Source of the DNA: Halalkalibacter oceani
GTDB lineage: Bacteria; Bacillota; Bacilli; Bacillales; Bacillaceae_D
Direction: 5' to 3'
Length of the DNA: 64,000 nt
NCBI RefSeq assembly: GCF_040544555.1
Contig: NZ_JBEPKD010000009.1
Span: forward strand, 1-64,000
Under the pieces are notes generated by a model, which saw only the letters and a program-made list of their open reading frames with translations, did not search any database and was not told the DNA's origin. Positions 6,922 to 14,653 of the stretch are shown here, piece by piece; position 1 is the stretch's first letter, and each line of letters begins with the position of its first letter. Made by a program: the position numbers and the translations under genes.

Positions 6922-7941
6922 TTAATTTTTATTTCCTCGCATTTTTGTAATAGGTGAAAAATCATCGTGGCTCCGTCTAATTTCCCTGACGTCCATTTGA
7001 ATATATCTGCGCATTGTTCGAATATCTGACCACCCGCCCATTTTTTGTAATGTGAACGGGTCGCATCCATTAAGAATCATGTTTTTCGCCCACGTATGCC
7101 GATAGACGTGCGCTGTCACCTTCTTACCTTTCACACCGGCGTTTTCCGCGTAATATTTCAGCCGTTTGTTGAAGTGGTTCGCGCCTAAGGGCTCGCCGTA
7201 GCTCGATAAGAATACGCGGTTCGTTTTAAAGTGCGCCTTATTTTCCGCGGTGAGATGAAGCAGCAGTTTCATCACATGACTGGAAATCGGCACAAGACGT
7301 GGCCTCCGATTTTTGTTTCGTTCTCCTTCCAACGTGATAAATCGAGTTTTAAAATCGATGTCCTCTACGCGTAAGTTCAACAATTCGTTGATGCGCAACC
7401 CCGAATCGAGTAGTAGGTTCATCGCAACAAAGTCCCGGAATCCCACGTAGTCCCGTTGATTCGGCTGTCTTAGGATCGCTTTTACCTCATCCTCGTCGAG
7501 ACAATTCGTCAGATCGACGTCTTGTCGGATGAGCTTTATACGATCCATCGGGTTCACTTCGATCAATTCCTCGCGTTCCAGATAGTTAAAGGCAGCGCGT
7601 AAGCAGCGAAGATTAATGTTTATCGTAGTATCGGACAGACCGATTTCCTGCTTGTCACTGTCGATAAACTTGTGTCCGTCATATTTCCGCTTGTCATACT
7701 TCATGTAGTTGACGTAGTTTCTAACAATGTCGGTGCTAACCTCGTCAACCGTCTCGACCTCGTAATTACTCGTTAACCAACTGACGAAGTATCTCCACAT
7801 CTTCGCGTAATCCTTTAACGTTCGCGGACGCAGCCCTTCCGCTTTCTTTCCGGAAATAATTAAATCAATCGCCTGCTCAAACGTCAGTTTTGGAATCGAC
7901 TGGCTTTCCATCGACGTCTTTCGTTTTCGTTTTTTGAGCAA
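6922..7941 (-). CDS. Tyrosine recombinase / integrase next to the attachment end
   Basis: A 339-residue site-specific recombinase starting at TTG, with AAGGAGGT nine bases upstream. N-terminal core-binding domain at about residues 20-130. Catalytic residues visible: Arg in LDSGLRINELL, Lys in the following strand region, His/Arg in HVYRHTWAK, and the final Tyr in MRRYIQ; the usual LGHS motif reads MGGWSD, with Trp replacing His, which is a common variant. It starts about 210 bp from the end of erpA, so it is the likely integrase acting at that junction. It differs clearly from the recombinase at 5446-6420. Confidence 0.9.
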   Translation of the reverse strand: MLKKRKRKTSMESQSIPKLTFEQAIDLIISGKKAEGLRPRTLKDYAKMWRYFVSWLTSNYEVETVDEVSTDIVRNYVNYMKYDKRKYDGHKFIDSDKQEIGLSDTTININLRCLRAAFNYLEREELIEVNPMDRIKLIRQDVDLTNCLDEDEVKAILRQPNQRDYVGFRDFVAMNLLLDSGLRINELLNLRVEDIDFKTRFITLEGERNKNRRPRLVPISSHVMKLLLHLTAENKAHFKTNRVFLSSYGEPLGANHFNKRLKYYAENAGVKGKKVTAHVYRHTWAKNMILNGCDPFTLQKMGGWSDIRTMRRYIQMDVREIRRSHDDFSPITKMRGNKN

Positions 7942-8153
7942 TACAAAAAGACCTCCTTAACGATAAATTTCGCTAAGAAGGCCGCGTGATTAGTAACCCT
8001 AATCCGCCTATTTCCGGGTTGTTTTTATTCAGCCGGAGGATTGCGGATTGCTCGTATTTTGTTGTAATCGTATGAACCAATCGGTCAGTTATCGGAATAG
8101 ATACCCGCAAAATATCACGGAGCCGAAAACGTTGATATAACGGGCGTTTACGC
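7942..8153. other. Presumed attachment region between integrase and erpA
   Basis: This 210-bp stretch holds no gene. It contains the integrase ribosome site, short inverted repeats and, directly after the erpA stop codon, the hairpin GGCGTAAACGCC. The position fits an attachment site with the crossover at or near the end of erpA, but the second copy of the core lies outside the window, so the exact core cannot be named. Confidence 0.4.
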
Positions 8154-8507
8154 CTAACATTCTTCCGGTGTTCCGGCGTGAGCCGCTGTGCGGAAAGATG
8201 AGCCGCAGCCGCATGAAGCAATCGCGTTAGGGTTATCAATCGTAAAGCCCCCGCCCATCATATTTTGTTTATAATCAATCACGATATCTTTAATAATCGG
8301 TGCGCTTTCCTTATCAATCAGCACAGTCAGACCGTTTATATCCAGCTTCGTATCATCATCGTTCTGTTCTGTGTCAAAGCCCATTCCATAGGAAAGGCCG
8401 GAACATCCGCCACCTTTGACACCGACGCGCAGCATCAAGCCTTGTTCTTCTTCCGCTTCCATCATATCCTTAATTTGGCTGACAGCCGCATCTGTTAACG
8501 TAATCAT
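8154..8507 (-). CDS. erpA: Iron-sulfur cluster carrier, HesB/IscA (ErpA) family
   Basis: A 117-residue A-type carrier that accepts iron-sulfur clusters and passes them to target enzymes in the cytoplasm. The three conserved cysteines are present: CSG in GGGCSGLSYGM and CGC in ASCGCGSSF. The start MITLTDAA is chosen by family length; GAGGG lies upstream. It corresponds to yutM of Bacillus subtilis. The coding sequence is complete to a PEEC end, so insertion of the element beside its 3' end has not destroyed it. The preceding genes on the backbone read both ways, and it is probably its own unit. Confidence 0.92.
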   Translation of the reverse strand: MITLTDAAVSQIKDMMEAEEEQGLMLRVGVKGGGCSGLSYGMGFDTEQNDDDTKLDINGLTVLIDKESAPIIKDIVIDYKQNMMGGGFTIDNPNAIASCGCGSSFRTAAHAGTPEEC

Positions 8508-8590
8508 GACATCATCCCTCCTGTTATCATTCTTACGTCTAAGTATACTCCTTCGTGCATCCAAGCTCAAGGATGCTGCTTTTTTCCACC

Positions 8591-8797
8591 TTACAGCCTT
8601 TCATAAACCGGCTGAGACCATATATAGGGCTGGGGTTGATTTAATTTCAGCATTTTATTGTGAGCACGATCTAATTCCTGACTATATCGTAATACGAGAG
8701 GATGAGACATGCCATATTGCTTGGCTGCACTAACCATTTTACCTCGTAGTTCTTCGATTCTTTTCCTGCAAACTTCCTCGGTTAAAGCATGGTTCAT
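8591..8797 (-). CDS. Spo0E-like aspartyl-phosphate phosphatase
   Basis: A 68-residue two-helix protein of the Spo0E family, which dephosphorylates Spo0A~P and so delays sporulation. The signature helix pair is visible: IEELRGKMVSAAKQYG, then SHPLVLRYSQELDRAHN, with the SxELD core that holds the catalytic aspartate region. The ATG has AGAGGTGAT upstream. It lies 80 bp upstream of erpA on the same strand. Family identification is good; the precise target is inferred from the family. Confidence 0.8.
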   Translation of the reverse strand: MNHALTEEVCRKRIEELRGKMVSAAKQYGMSHPLVLRYSQELDRAHNKMLKLNQPQPYIWSQPVYERL

Positions 8798-9118
8798 CCA
8801 AATCACCTCTCCGTCCAATAGTCAAAATTATCAGAAAGATCAATCAACCACTGCAAATAATTTCAAATGATTTACTTAAGTTTACAAAATAACCATATAG
8901 AACGCAACTAACAAACGCAAAAAACAGCCGGTTTTAAAGGTTTTTTTATATTTTCACTTCTTTTTTTACAGTGACTGGCATTTCCAAGTATACTCCCTTT
9001 CTTTTTCTTGCTTTATTCTGATAGTATAATAGGAGGGTCACACGAAAGAAAAATCATTCAGTTTCAACAAATGGGGGAGAAACGACTCTCTGTAATGACG
9101 AAACGGAGGAGCAAACAG
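8798..9118. promoter_or_regulatory. Divergent control region of the Spo0E-like gene and mqnE
   Basis: AT-rich and without a credible gene. A TATAAT at 9025-9030 reads toward mqnE, with no clear -35 partner. An AGGAGGG at 9031-9037 is not followed by a start codon at usable distance. The ATG at 9071 is in frame with mqnE but lacks a ribosome site, unlike the one at 9119. Confidence 0.4.
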
Positions 9119-10216
9119 ATGGAAACAATTTTAACCGATACGAGACTTGCTGCCATTGCTGCAAAAGTTGCCGATGGAGAACGTCTGACGATCGAGGATG
9201 GCTTATATCTTTACGAGACGCCTGACCTATTAGGAGTTGCCCAGCTGGCAAACAAGGTCAACCTTAAAAAAAATGGCAATCACGTTTATTTCATTCAGAA
9301 TATGTATATTAACCCGACAAATGTCTGTGAAGCGAACTGCGGCTTCTGCGGCTTTAAACGCAAGCCGGGCGAAGAGGGCGCTTACACGATGGATGAGGCG
9401 GCCCTTCTCGACTATGTGGAGAAAAGATGGAATGACAATATTCGTGAATTTCACATTGTCGGCGGACATAACACAGAAGTCCCGTTTGATTATTATTTAG
9501 ATACGATCCGCACGTTAAAAAAACACTACCCGCAAGTGACAGTGAAAGCGTACACCGGGGCGGAAATCGAGTTTTTCTCACGCCTTTCCGGTCTGTCGAT
9601 GAAGGAAGTTCTGCAGGAGCTGATCAAAGCCGGACTTGATACACTGCCTGGCGGCGGGGCGGAAATTTTGACGGAGCGTTATCGCGCGAAAATGAGCCCG
9701 GACAAAGCGTCAACCGATCAATGGCTGGAAGCCCATGAAATCGCCCACGGTCTTGGATTGAAAACGCATGCGACGATGCTTTACGGGTCGATCGAATCGA
9801 AGGAAGAGCGCCTGATTCATATGGATCGTTTGCGTCAGCTGCAGGACCGGACGAACGGATTTATGGTCTTTATTCCGCTTGCCATGCAGCCAAGAAAAGT
9901 CGAGGCGGGAATTAAGCGGCGGACGTCAGCCTATGATGATATGAGAACACTTGCCATCAGCCGTCTGATGCTTGATAACTTTGATCATATTAAAGCCTAT
10001 TGGATTAATATTGGCGTTCAGCTGACACAAATGGCCTTAGCTTTCGGCTCAAGCGACATTCACGGAACCTTGATTGAAGAACGGATTTCCCATTCAGTCG
10101 GCGCTCTCACCTCTCAGGGGATTACCCGGGATGAGCTGATTCACCTGATTAAAAGTGCCGGCAAAATCCCGGTCGAACGCGACACATTCTATAACGTCGT
10201 AAAAGTTTATCAATAA
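9119..10216 (+). CDS. mqnE: Aminodeoxyfutalosine synthase (radical SAM, menaquinone)
   Basis: A 365-residue radical SAM enzyme that joins 3-[(1-carboxyvinyl)oxy]benzoate to adenosine from SAM, an early step of the futalosine route to menaquinone. The cluster motif CEANCGFCGF (CxxxCxxC) lies at about residues 62-71, and the family blocks HIVGGHN and LPGGGAEI follow. The start is the ATG with CGGAGG nine bases upstream; 37 further in-frame codons upstream lack support. MqnC and CofH are paralogues, but the motifs fit MqnE best. Use of this route instead of the classical Men pathway is worth noting, since B. subtilis uses the latter. A terminator follows. Confidence 0.85.
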   Translation: METILTDTRLAAIAAKVADGERLTIEDGLYLYETPDLLGVAQLANKVNLKKNGNHVYFIQNMYINPTNVCEANCGFCGFKRKPGEEGAYTMDEAALLDYVEKRWNDNIREFHIVGGHNTEVPFDYYLDTIRTLKKHYPQVTVKAYTGAEIEFFSRLSGLSMKEVLQELIKAGLDTLPGGGAEILTERYRAKMSPDKASTDQWLEAHEIAHGLGLKTHATMLYGSIESKEERLIHMDRLRQLQDRTNGFMVFIPLAMQPRKVEAGIKRRTSAYDDMRTLAISRLMLDNFDHIKAYWINIGVQLTQMALAFGSSDIHGTLIEERISHSVGALTSQGITRDELIHLIKSAGKIPVERDTFYNVVKVYQ

Positions 10217-10228
10217 AACCATACTAAA

Positions 10229-10273
10229 ATAGCCGCACAAACCAAGGCCATGGTTCGTGTGGCTATATTTTTT
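10229..10273 (+). terminator. Intrinsic terminator after mqnE
   Basis: ATAGCC and GGCTAT arms with inner CAC/GTG and ACC/GGT pairing, followed by ATTTTTT. Confidence 0.8.
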
Positions 10274-10356
10274 ATCGTACTTTTTCAATCCGTAATAAGA
10301 CGATTATGAAGCCTTCAATGACGGGAAAAAGGTAAAATAACCTTTCTGCCAGCCTT

Positions 10357-11202
10357 TTATCTGTAATAAACCCCTTCGCAAATCACTTCGGCTCCACCTG
10401 TCATCAGGACGTGACCGTCTTCGCGCCAGTGAATGATTAAATCACCGCCAAGCAGATGAACGGTCACATCTTCCCCTTTGTTGGAAAAGCCGTTTAATAC
10501 GGAAGCGACAACTGCGGCGCATGCGCCTGTGCCGCATGCTTGTGTAATCCCCGAGCCCCTTTCCCAGACACGAAAGTGCAGCTCAGTCGGCGACACAACC
10601 TCAACAAATTCGACATTGACCCATTCCGGAAACCTGGGGTCCTTCTCCATTTTTGGCCCGACCGTCTCAACGGGCGCTTCGGTAATATCGGGAACAAACA
10701 TTACAGCATGAGGATTTCCCATCGAAACAGCTGTTACGTCCAATGTCGCTCCATCCAAAGCAAAAGGCTCGGCGACGACTTGATCTGAAGCTGTTCCGAG
10801 CATTGGGATCGCTTCCCTCACTAAAATAGGCGCTCCCATATCGACAGTGACGCGCTCGACCTGTGCACCGTTCAGTTCCACAGTCGCTTCAACGAAGCCC
10901 GCTAACGTTTCAATTGGGAAGGTTTTCTCCTGCACATAGCCGTGCTCATAGGCAAATTTTGCGACACAGCGCAGGCCGTTGCCACAGTTTTTCGCTTCAG
11001 AGCCGTCATTATTGAAGATCCGCATTTTAACAGGAGCCTGCTCGGATGGGCACACTAAAATTAATCCGTCGGACCCGATCCCCTTGTGCTGATCGGCTAC
11101 TTGAATGGCCAGATCTGCCAGGTCTTCTTCCTTTAATTGCTCTTTAAACATATCGACATAAATATAGCTGTTTCCCAAACCATGCATTTTCGTGAACTGC
11201 AC
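10357..11202 (-). CDS. dapF: Diaminopimelate epimerase
   Basis: A 281-residue PLP-independent epimerase that converts LL- to meso-diaminopimelate for lysine and peptidoglycan. Both catalytic cysteines are present, in NCGNGLRC and ACGTGACAAV, and the N-terminal MQFTKMHGLGN is typical. The start is GTG, immediately after the TAA of the upstream gene (TAAGTG), so translation is coupled. Length matches the family. Gene order with yuzB and yutJ matches B. subtilis. Confidence 0.96.
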   Translation of the reverse strand: MQFTKMHGLGNSYIYVDMFKEQLKEEDLADLAIQVADQHKGIGSDGLILVCPSEQAPVKMRIFNNDGSEAKNCGNGLRCVAKFAYEHGYVQEKTFPIETLAGFVEATVELNGAQVERVTVDMGAPILVREAIPMLGTASDQVVAEPFALDGATLDVTAVSMGNPHAVMFVPDITEAPVETVGPKMEKDPRFPEWVNVEFVEVVSPTELHFRVWERGSGITQACGTGACAAVVASVLNGFSNKGEDVTVHLLGGDLIIHWREDGHVLMTGGAEVICEGVYYR

Positions 11203-11451
11203 TTACGCTTCATCCTTCCGTAACGGCTTATTTGTCCAGAAGTAATCCTGATCTGCTTCAAGGATTGTTAATCTGCCGCGGCAGCAAGGAAGGTTAACAG
11301 AGGTTTTAATTCCTTCCAGCGCCTGATTCAATTCGGATTTTTTCATATTGAGCAAGACATTCTCTTGTCCACAAAATGGACAGGACTGAAAATAAATATC
11401 GTCAAATTGTCGTTCATAAGGCCACGTGTGGCTAAATGGGATGACATCCAT
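11203..11451 (-). CDS. Conserved hypothetical zinc-ribbon-like protein
   Basis: An 82-residue protein with CPFC near residue 24 and a CC pair at about residue 56, which together could bind zinc. No membrane segment. I do not recognise a named family. The ATG has GGGAGGT nine bases upstream. It is the first gene of a two-gene unit with dapF, whose start codon touches its stop codon, so the two are made together. Function unknown. Confidence 0.7.
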   Translation of the reverse strand: MDVIPFSHTWPYERQFDDIYFQSCPFCGQENVLLNMKKSELNQALEGIKTSVNLPCCRGRLTILEADQDYFWTNKPLRKDEA

Positions 11452-11474
11452 TTCGCTGGAACCTCCCTTCTTCC

Positions 11475-11711
11475 TTAAAACATCGGATTTTCTTCCAAAA
11501 ATGTATATATATTTTCCAGCAATTCTTCGTTTGTTTCGCCAGATACATACTCTCCATTAACGAGAGCAAATGGTTCAAAGGCACAATTTCCGCAATTGCT
11601 TAAACAGCCGTACTCAATAATATCCAAATTAGGATCTTTTTCAAGTTCTTCCATTACTTTTTGTGTGCCGCTGGCTAAATTACTTAAACAAAATTCGATA
11701 ATTGGTCTCAT
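11475..11711 (-). CDS. yuzB: DUF1450 family protein YuzB
   Basis: A 78-residue small protein of the DUF1450 family. It shows the conserved pattern IEFCLSNLASG at the N-terminus, GCLSNCGNC with three cysteines in the middle and the TFLEENPMF end. The fold resembles thioredoxin-like or small iron-sulfur ferredoxins, and a redox role has been suggested only by fold. GAGGTG precedes the ATG. Twenty-three bases separate it from the next gene on the strand, and gene order with dapF and yutJ matches B. subtilis. Confidence 0.88.
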   Translation of the reverse strand: MRPIIEFCLSNLASGTQKVMEELEKDPNLDIIEYGCLSNCGNCAFEPFALVNGEYVSGETNEELLENIYTFLEENPMF

Positions 11712-11802
11712 TGTTTCACCTCGTTACTCTCCTCCTTTATGCTACCCGCGTGTCCGGGAGAAGTCAATCTTCGCGTTCGCCCAAAAAAAATTCACAAAAT
11801 TG

Positions 11803-11849
11803 TTGTGGTTTTAGACATTCCTCGTTATAATCGGAACTGACCAAGGTCA
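11803..11849 (+). promoter_or_regulatory. Promoter and palindromic operator of the TetR-dehydrogenase gene
   Basis: TTGTGG (11803-11808) and TATAAT (11826-11831) are 17 bases apart. The palindrome TGACCAAGGTCA (11838-11849) covers the likely transcription start, where a TetR repressor would block its own gene. Confidence 0.6.
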
Positions 11850-11872
11850 TTTTTATGAAGGAGCTACTTTTT

Positions 11873-13516
11873 ATGACCGAACGAGCGAAAAAAGAACAGA
11901 CAAAAAAAAGGATTGAAACGGCTGCGTTGGCACTATTTCAGGAGAAGGGCTATTCTCGCACGACTGTGCAGGAGATTACCAATGCCGCCAAAGTAGCGAA
12001 AGGGACGTTCTTTAACTACTTTCCGACAAAGGATTCCATTATGCAGTCACTGGCTACCGAACGGCTTCAATCGGTAATCCCTTATGTGAGACAGCCTCAC
12101 CTGAGGAACAGACCTTTATCTGTTCGCTTACGCTCCTATTTACAGTATATTTTGGATGATTACGATCAGTATCCTGCGTTAACAATTGAAATGTGGAATC
12201 ATGTCCTTAAAGAAGAGTCCTTACTCTTTTCCCATTGGGAGGAACTTCTTCAATCGGCAAAAGCGCAAGGCGAAATTGCGCTATCTGTCCCCATCGACAC
12301 GTGGAGCCATATCATTCACAGTTTGATTTCTCACGGCATTCATACCTTCGCAACAGAACCATCTAAGAAACGGCTGCTTGCAAATGTGATGACTTTGGTC
12401 GAAGCCAGTTTAGATGCAATCATTGAAAAAAGGAGTCATTCATTTATGAAAAAACTTTTGATTTTAGGCGGTGGTTATGGAGGAATGCGTATTTTGCAGC
12501 GCTTGCTCCCTAACGAGTTACCTGAGGATGTGGAAGTGACCCTTGTCGATCGCTTACCTTATCACTGTTTGAAAACGGAATACTATGCCCTGGCAGCAGG
12601 TACAGCCGCTGATCATCATTTGCGCGTTGAATTTCCTGAAGACCCGAGATTAAACGTTAAATACGGGACGATCACAAATATTGATCTCGCCGGCAAAACA
12701 GTCGAGCTGGATCATGAAGAGGAATTGTCTTATGATACGCTCGTTATTGGCTTAGGCTGTGAAGACAAATATCATAATGTCCCCGGCGCGAAGGAATACA
12801 CACATAGTATCCAGACGATGGGAGCGACAAGAAAAACATATGAAACGCTCAATAATGTCCGTCCGAATGGAGTCGTCTCGATTGTCGGCGCAGGATTAAG
12901 CGGCGTCGAGCTGGCAAGTGAACTGCGCGAGAGCCGCCCTGACCTCACCATTAAGCTCTTTGACCGCGGCGAAATTATTTTATCGATGTTTCCGCGCAAG
13001 CTGAGCACCTATGTTCAAAATTGGTTCATTGACCACGGGGTTGATGTTATTAATAAATCAAATATTACGAAAGTTGAAGAAGGTGCTCTTTATAACCATG
13101 ATGAGCGGATTGCCTGTGATGCGATTATTTGGACGGCGGGCGTTCAACCTGTAGAAGTGGTTCGCAACCTTGACGTGGAAAAGGACAGTCAGGGACGGAT
13201 CAAGCTGACTCCGCAGCATTTTCTGCCTACTGATGAAAATGTGTTCGTTGTCGGGGATTGCGCCAGCCTTCCACATGCGCCAAGCGCCCAGCTTGCTGAG
13301 GGTCAGGCGGAGCAAATCGTAACAATCCTTAAAAAGCAGTGGAAAGGTGAGCCACTGCCGGAAGAGCTGCCTAAAATCAAACTAAAAGGCGTGCTCGGAT
13401 CACTCGGAAAGAAGCACGGCTTCGGCTTAATGGGGGAACGCACCCTGCTCGGCCGCGTCCCGCGCGTATTAAAAAGCGGCGTCCTCTGGATGTACAAATA
13501 TCACTCCGGCTCGTAA
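11873..13516 (+). CDS. yutJ: In-frame TetR regulator fused to NADH dehydrogenase-like protein (YutJ)
   Basis: One uninterrupted frame of 547 codons. Residues 1-191 are a TetR repressor: the HTH reads TVQEITNAAKVAKGTFFNYF, then a helical ligand domain. The rest is a pyridine nucleotide-disulfide oxidoreductase of the type II NADH dehydrogenase kind, with the FAD site ILGGGYGGM and the NAD site VGAGLSGVELA; its 356 residues match YutJ in full. The internal Met codon of YutJ (12446) keeps its own AAAGGAG ribosome site, so YutJ alone may be made too. The first start is chosen by GAAGGAG before ATG at 11873. Elsewhere the two are normally separate genes. A lost stop codon, true fusion or a sequencing error are all possible. 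Confidence 0.8.
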   Translation: MTERAKKEQTKKRIETAALALFQEKGYSRTTVQEITNAAKVAKGTFFNYFPTKDSIMQSLATERLQSVIPYVRQPHLRNRPLSVRLRSYLQYILDDYDQYPALTIEMWNHVLKEESLLFSHWEELLQSAKAQGEIALSVPIDTWSHIIHSLISHGIHTFATEPSKKRLLANVMTLVEASLDAIIEKRSHSFMKKLLILGGGYGGMRILQRLLPNELPEDVEVTLVDRLPYHCLKTEYYALAAGTAADHHLRVEFPEDPRLNVKYGTITNIDLAGKTVELDHEEELSYDTLVIGLGCEDKYHNVPGAKEYTHSIQTMGATRKTYETLNNVRPNGVVSIVGAGLSGVELASELRESRPDLTIKLFDRGEIILSMFPRKLSTYVQNWFIDHGVDVINKSNITKVEEGALYNHDERIACDAIIWTAGVQPVEVVRNLDVEKDSQGRIKLTPQHFLPTDENVFVVGDCASLPHAPSAQLAEGQAEQIVTILKKQWKGEPLPEELPKIKLKGVLGSLGKKHGFGLMGERTLLGRVPRVLKSGVLWMYKYHSGS

Positions 13517-13558
13517 AGAGATGAAAGAAGGAAAGAGTTAATCCCAAAAGGCCTTGGA

Positions 13559-13879
13559 TTAACTCTTTTTCCATTTCTCAATTTCCGCGAAAACGGCCTT
13601 TAAATTCGGATTGCCCTCAGCGACAATTTGCTCGTTCAATGCCACAAGCGGATAAAAGTACTCCTCATCCTGAATCGCTTCCGCCATTTTTTTCTGCCAA
13701 TCGGTCGTCGCCGACGTTTCAATATCGACATAAACAGCTGTCAACGGAATATCGGGGAACTTGCGTGAAATCGCCGCTTCAAGCCATTCAAATGTTTCCT
13801 TTGCACTTGGCAAATGAACGCAGCTGGCGCACTTCTCCTCCGCGCCAAATACCGTCAGCGTTAATGCTTGTTTATCCAT
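13559..13879 (-). CDS. yuzD: DUF1462 family protein YuzD
   Basis: A 106-residue protein of the DUF1462 family with a thioredoxin-like fold pattern. The N-terminal strand is followed by CASC in EEKCASCVHLPS, at the place of the CxxC of thioredoxins. It ends in a basic tail. GAGGAG precedes the ATG chosen here. Neighbours yutJ and yutI match B. subtilis. The biochemical role is unknown; a redox function is inference from the CxxC. Confidence 0.85.
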   Translation of the reverse strand: MDKQALTLTVFGAEEKCASCVHLPSAKETFEWLEAAISRKFPDIPLTAVYVDIETSATTDWQKKMAEAIQDEEYFYPLVALNEQIVAEGNPNLKAVFAEIEKWKKS

Positions 13880-14235
13880 ATTTCTCCTCTTTTCATTCAA
13901 TTAGTCATAGAGCTCATTCTTTTTTAGCATAGCCCTTTGCTTTTCATTACGCAACGATGGTGGAAAAAAGATTGTAGCTACATGCATATTCGCAGTGTCA
14001 TCCACCGCTCCTGAAATATAACTCCACAGCGTTAGTGTTTTGTTCGTTACTTTAGGTAAACACATTAATTATGCCCAGCGCCTTTTCTTAAAAGCATCCT
14101 GTTATCTTTTAAGAAAACCGCACAGTGGCTTTTTTCTGTCATATCATATAATGATTAACAGCGAAAAATAAAGCAGAAAGATGGATTTTTTTTCTCAACA
14201 CCCTTATAATAAACAATAGAAAGGAGTTGTTTAAT
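13880..14235. other. Intergenic region between yuzD and yutI with a perfect inverted repeat
   Basis: No gene is seen. TTTTCTTAAAAG (14083-14094) and CTTTTAAGAAAA (14106-14117) form a perfect 12-bp inverted repeat around an 11-base loop. An AT-rich segment before yutI holds TATAAT-like sequence near 14208. Confidence 0.6.
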
Positions 14236-14478
14236 ATGTCAGCAACAAGTACTGAAATGTATGATCAAGTCAGTGAAGTATTAGATAAGCTTCGTCCTTT
14301 CTTACTACGTGATGGCGGGGATGTTGAGCTCGTTGAAGTAGAAGATGGGATCGTCCGTGTAAGGCTTCTTGGTGCATGCGGCTCTTGCCCAAGTTCCACA
14401 ATTACGTTAAAAGCAGGTATTGAGCGCGCTCTTCTTGAAGAAGTACCTGGCGTCACTGAGATTGAACAAGTTTTTTAA
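14236..14478 (+). CDS. yutI: NifU C-terminal domain iron-sulfur scaffold YutI
   Basis: An 80-residue NifU C-terminal domain protein (Nfu type), which holds and delivers 4Fe-4S clusters in the cytoplasm. The cluster-binding CxxC is in GACGSCPSST, and LRPFLLRDGGDVELVEV is the usual N-terminal signature. AAAGGAG lies nine bases before the ATG. It stands alone between yuzD and a terminator. Together with erpA, the SufR-like regulator and sufBUS it makes four separate iron-sulfur loci in this window. Confidence 0.93.
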   Translation: MSATSTEMYDQVSEVLDKLRPFLLRDGGDVELVEVEDGIVRVRLLGACGSCPSSTITLKAGIERALLEEVPGVTEIEQVF

Positions 14479-14489
14479 AACTGAAAAAA

Positions 14490-14523
14490 ACGTCCGGCTG
14501 CAAAGCGGACGTTTCTTTTTTTT
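14490..14523 (+). terminator. Intrinsic terminator after yutI
   Basis: ACGTCCG and CGGACGT arms, nine-base loop, then TTCTTTTTTTT. Confidence 0.9.
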
Positions 14524-14534
14524 GTTCGGGGAGG

Positions 14535-14653
14535 CAATGGCTTCGCGCGCTGCCCGTCTGCTAGGAGAAACCCACTCCTAGCAGACTCAAAAAAACTCGC
14601 AGCGGCTTCGCCCATTGCTTTAGAGAAGGGACCCGATCGGGGGTCCCTTCTCT
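14535..14653. repeat. Nested palindromic intergenic element plus a second perfect palindrome
   Basis: Three stems are nested from outside in: CAATGG/CCATTG (14535-14540, 14612-14617), CGCTGC/GCAGCG, and GTCTGCTAGGA/TCCTAGCAGAC (14556-14566, 14576-14586). Next to it AGAGAAGGGACCC and GGGTCCCTTCTCT (14622-14653) form a 13-bp perfect palindrome touching the stop codon of the SplA-like gene. A GCAAYGGGCGAAGCSGCT segment recurs at 18364-18381. Confidence 0.7.

Larger units (their letters stand above)
1..8153. mobile_element. Integrated phage-like or conjugative-type element (left end outside window)
   Basis: This block differs from the Bacillus-type backbone to its right. It holds small unknown genes, two tyrosine recombinases, two XRE-type regulators, a TM2 protein, a holin-like protein, iteron-like repeats, a LexA-type promoter and operator repeats. 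The right boundary is placed at the stop codon of erpA, because the backbone resumes there and the second integrase starts about 210 bp away, as is usual near an attachment site. No capsid, tail, terminase or conjugation gene is visible inside the window, so whether it is a prophage, a remnant or an ICE cannot be decided. The left end lies outside. Confidence 0.75.

Noticed and set aside
7973..8239. An 88-codon minus-strand frame overlapping the end of erpA and the attachment region
   Set aside because: It shares sequence with the 3' end of erpA in another frame, has no ribosome site and resembles no protein; it exists because the junction happens to lack stops.
8540..8587. Plus-strand terminator-like hairpin GCATCC/GGATGC with T-run next to erpA
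   Set aside because: No plus-strand gene ends there; the T-run is on the strand opposite to both flanking genes, so a terminator role is not supported.
13377..13574. Minus-strand frame overlapping the end of the YutJ coding region
   Set aside because: It is an antisense shadow with no ribosome site.
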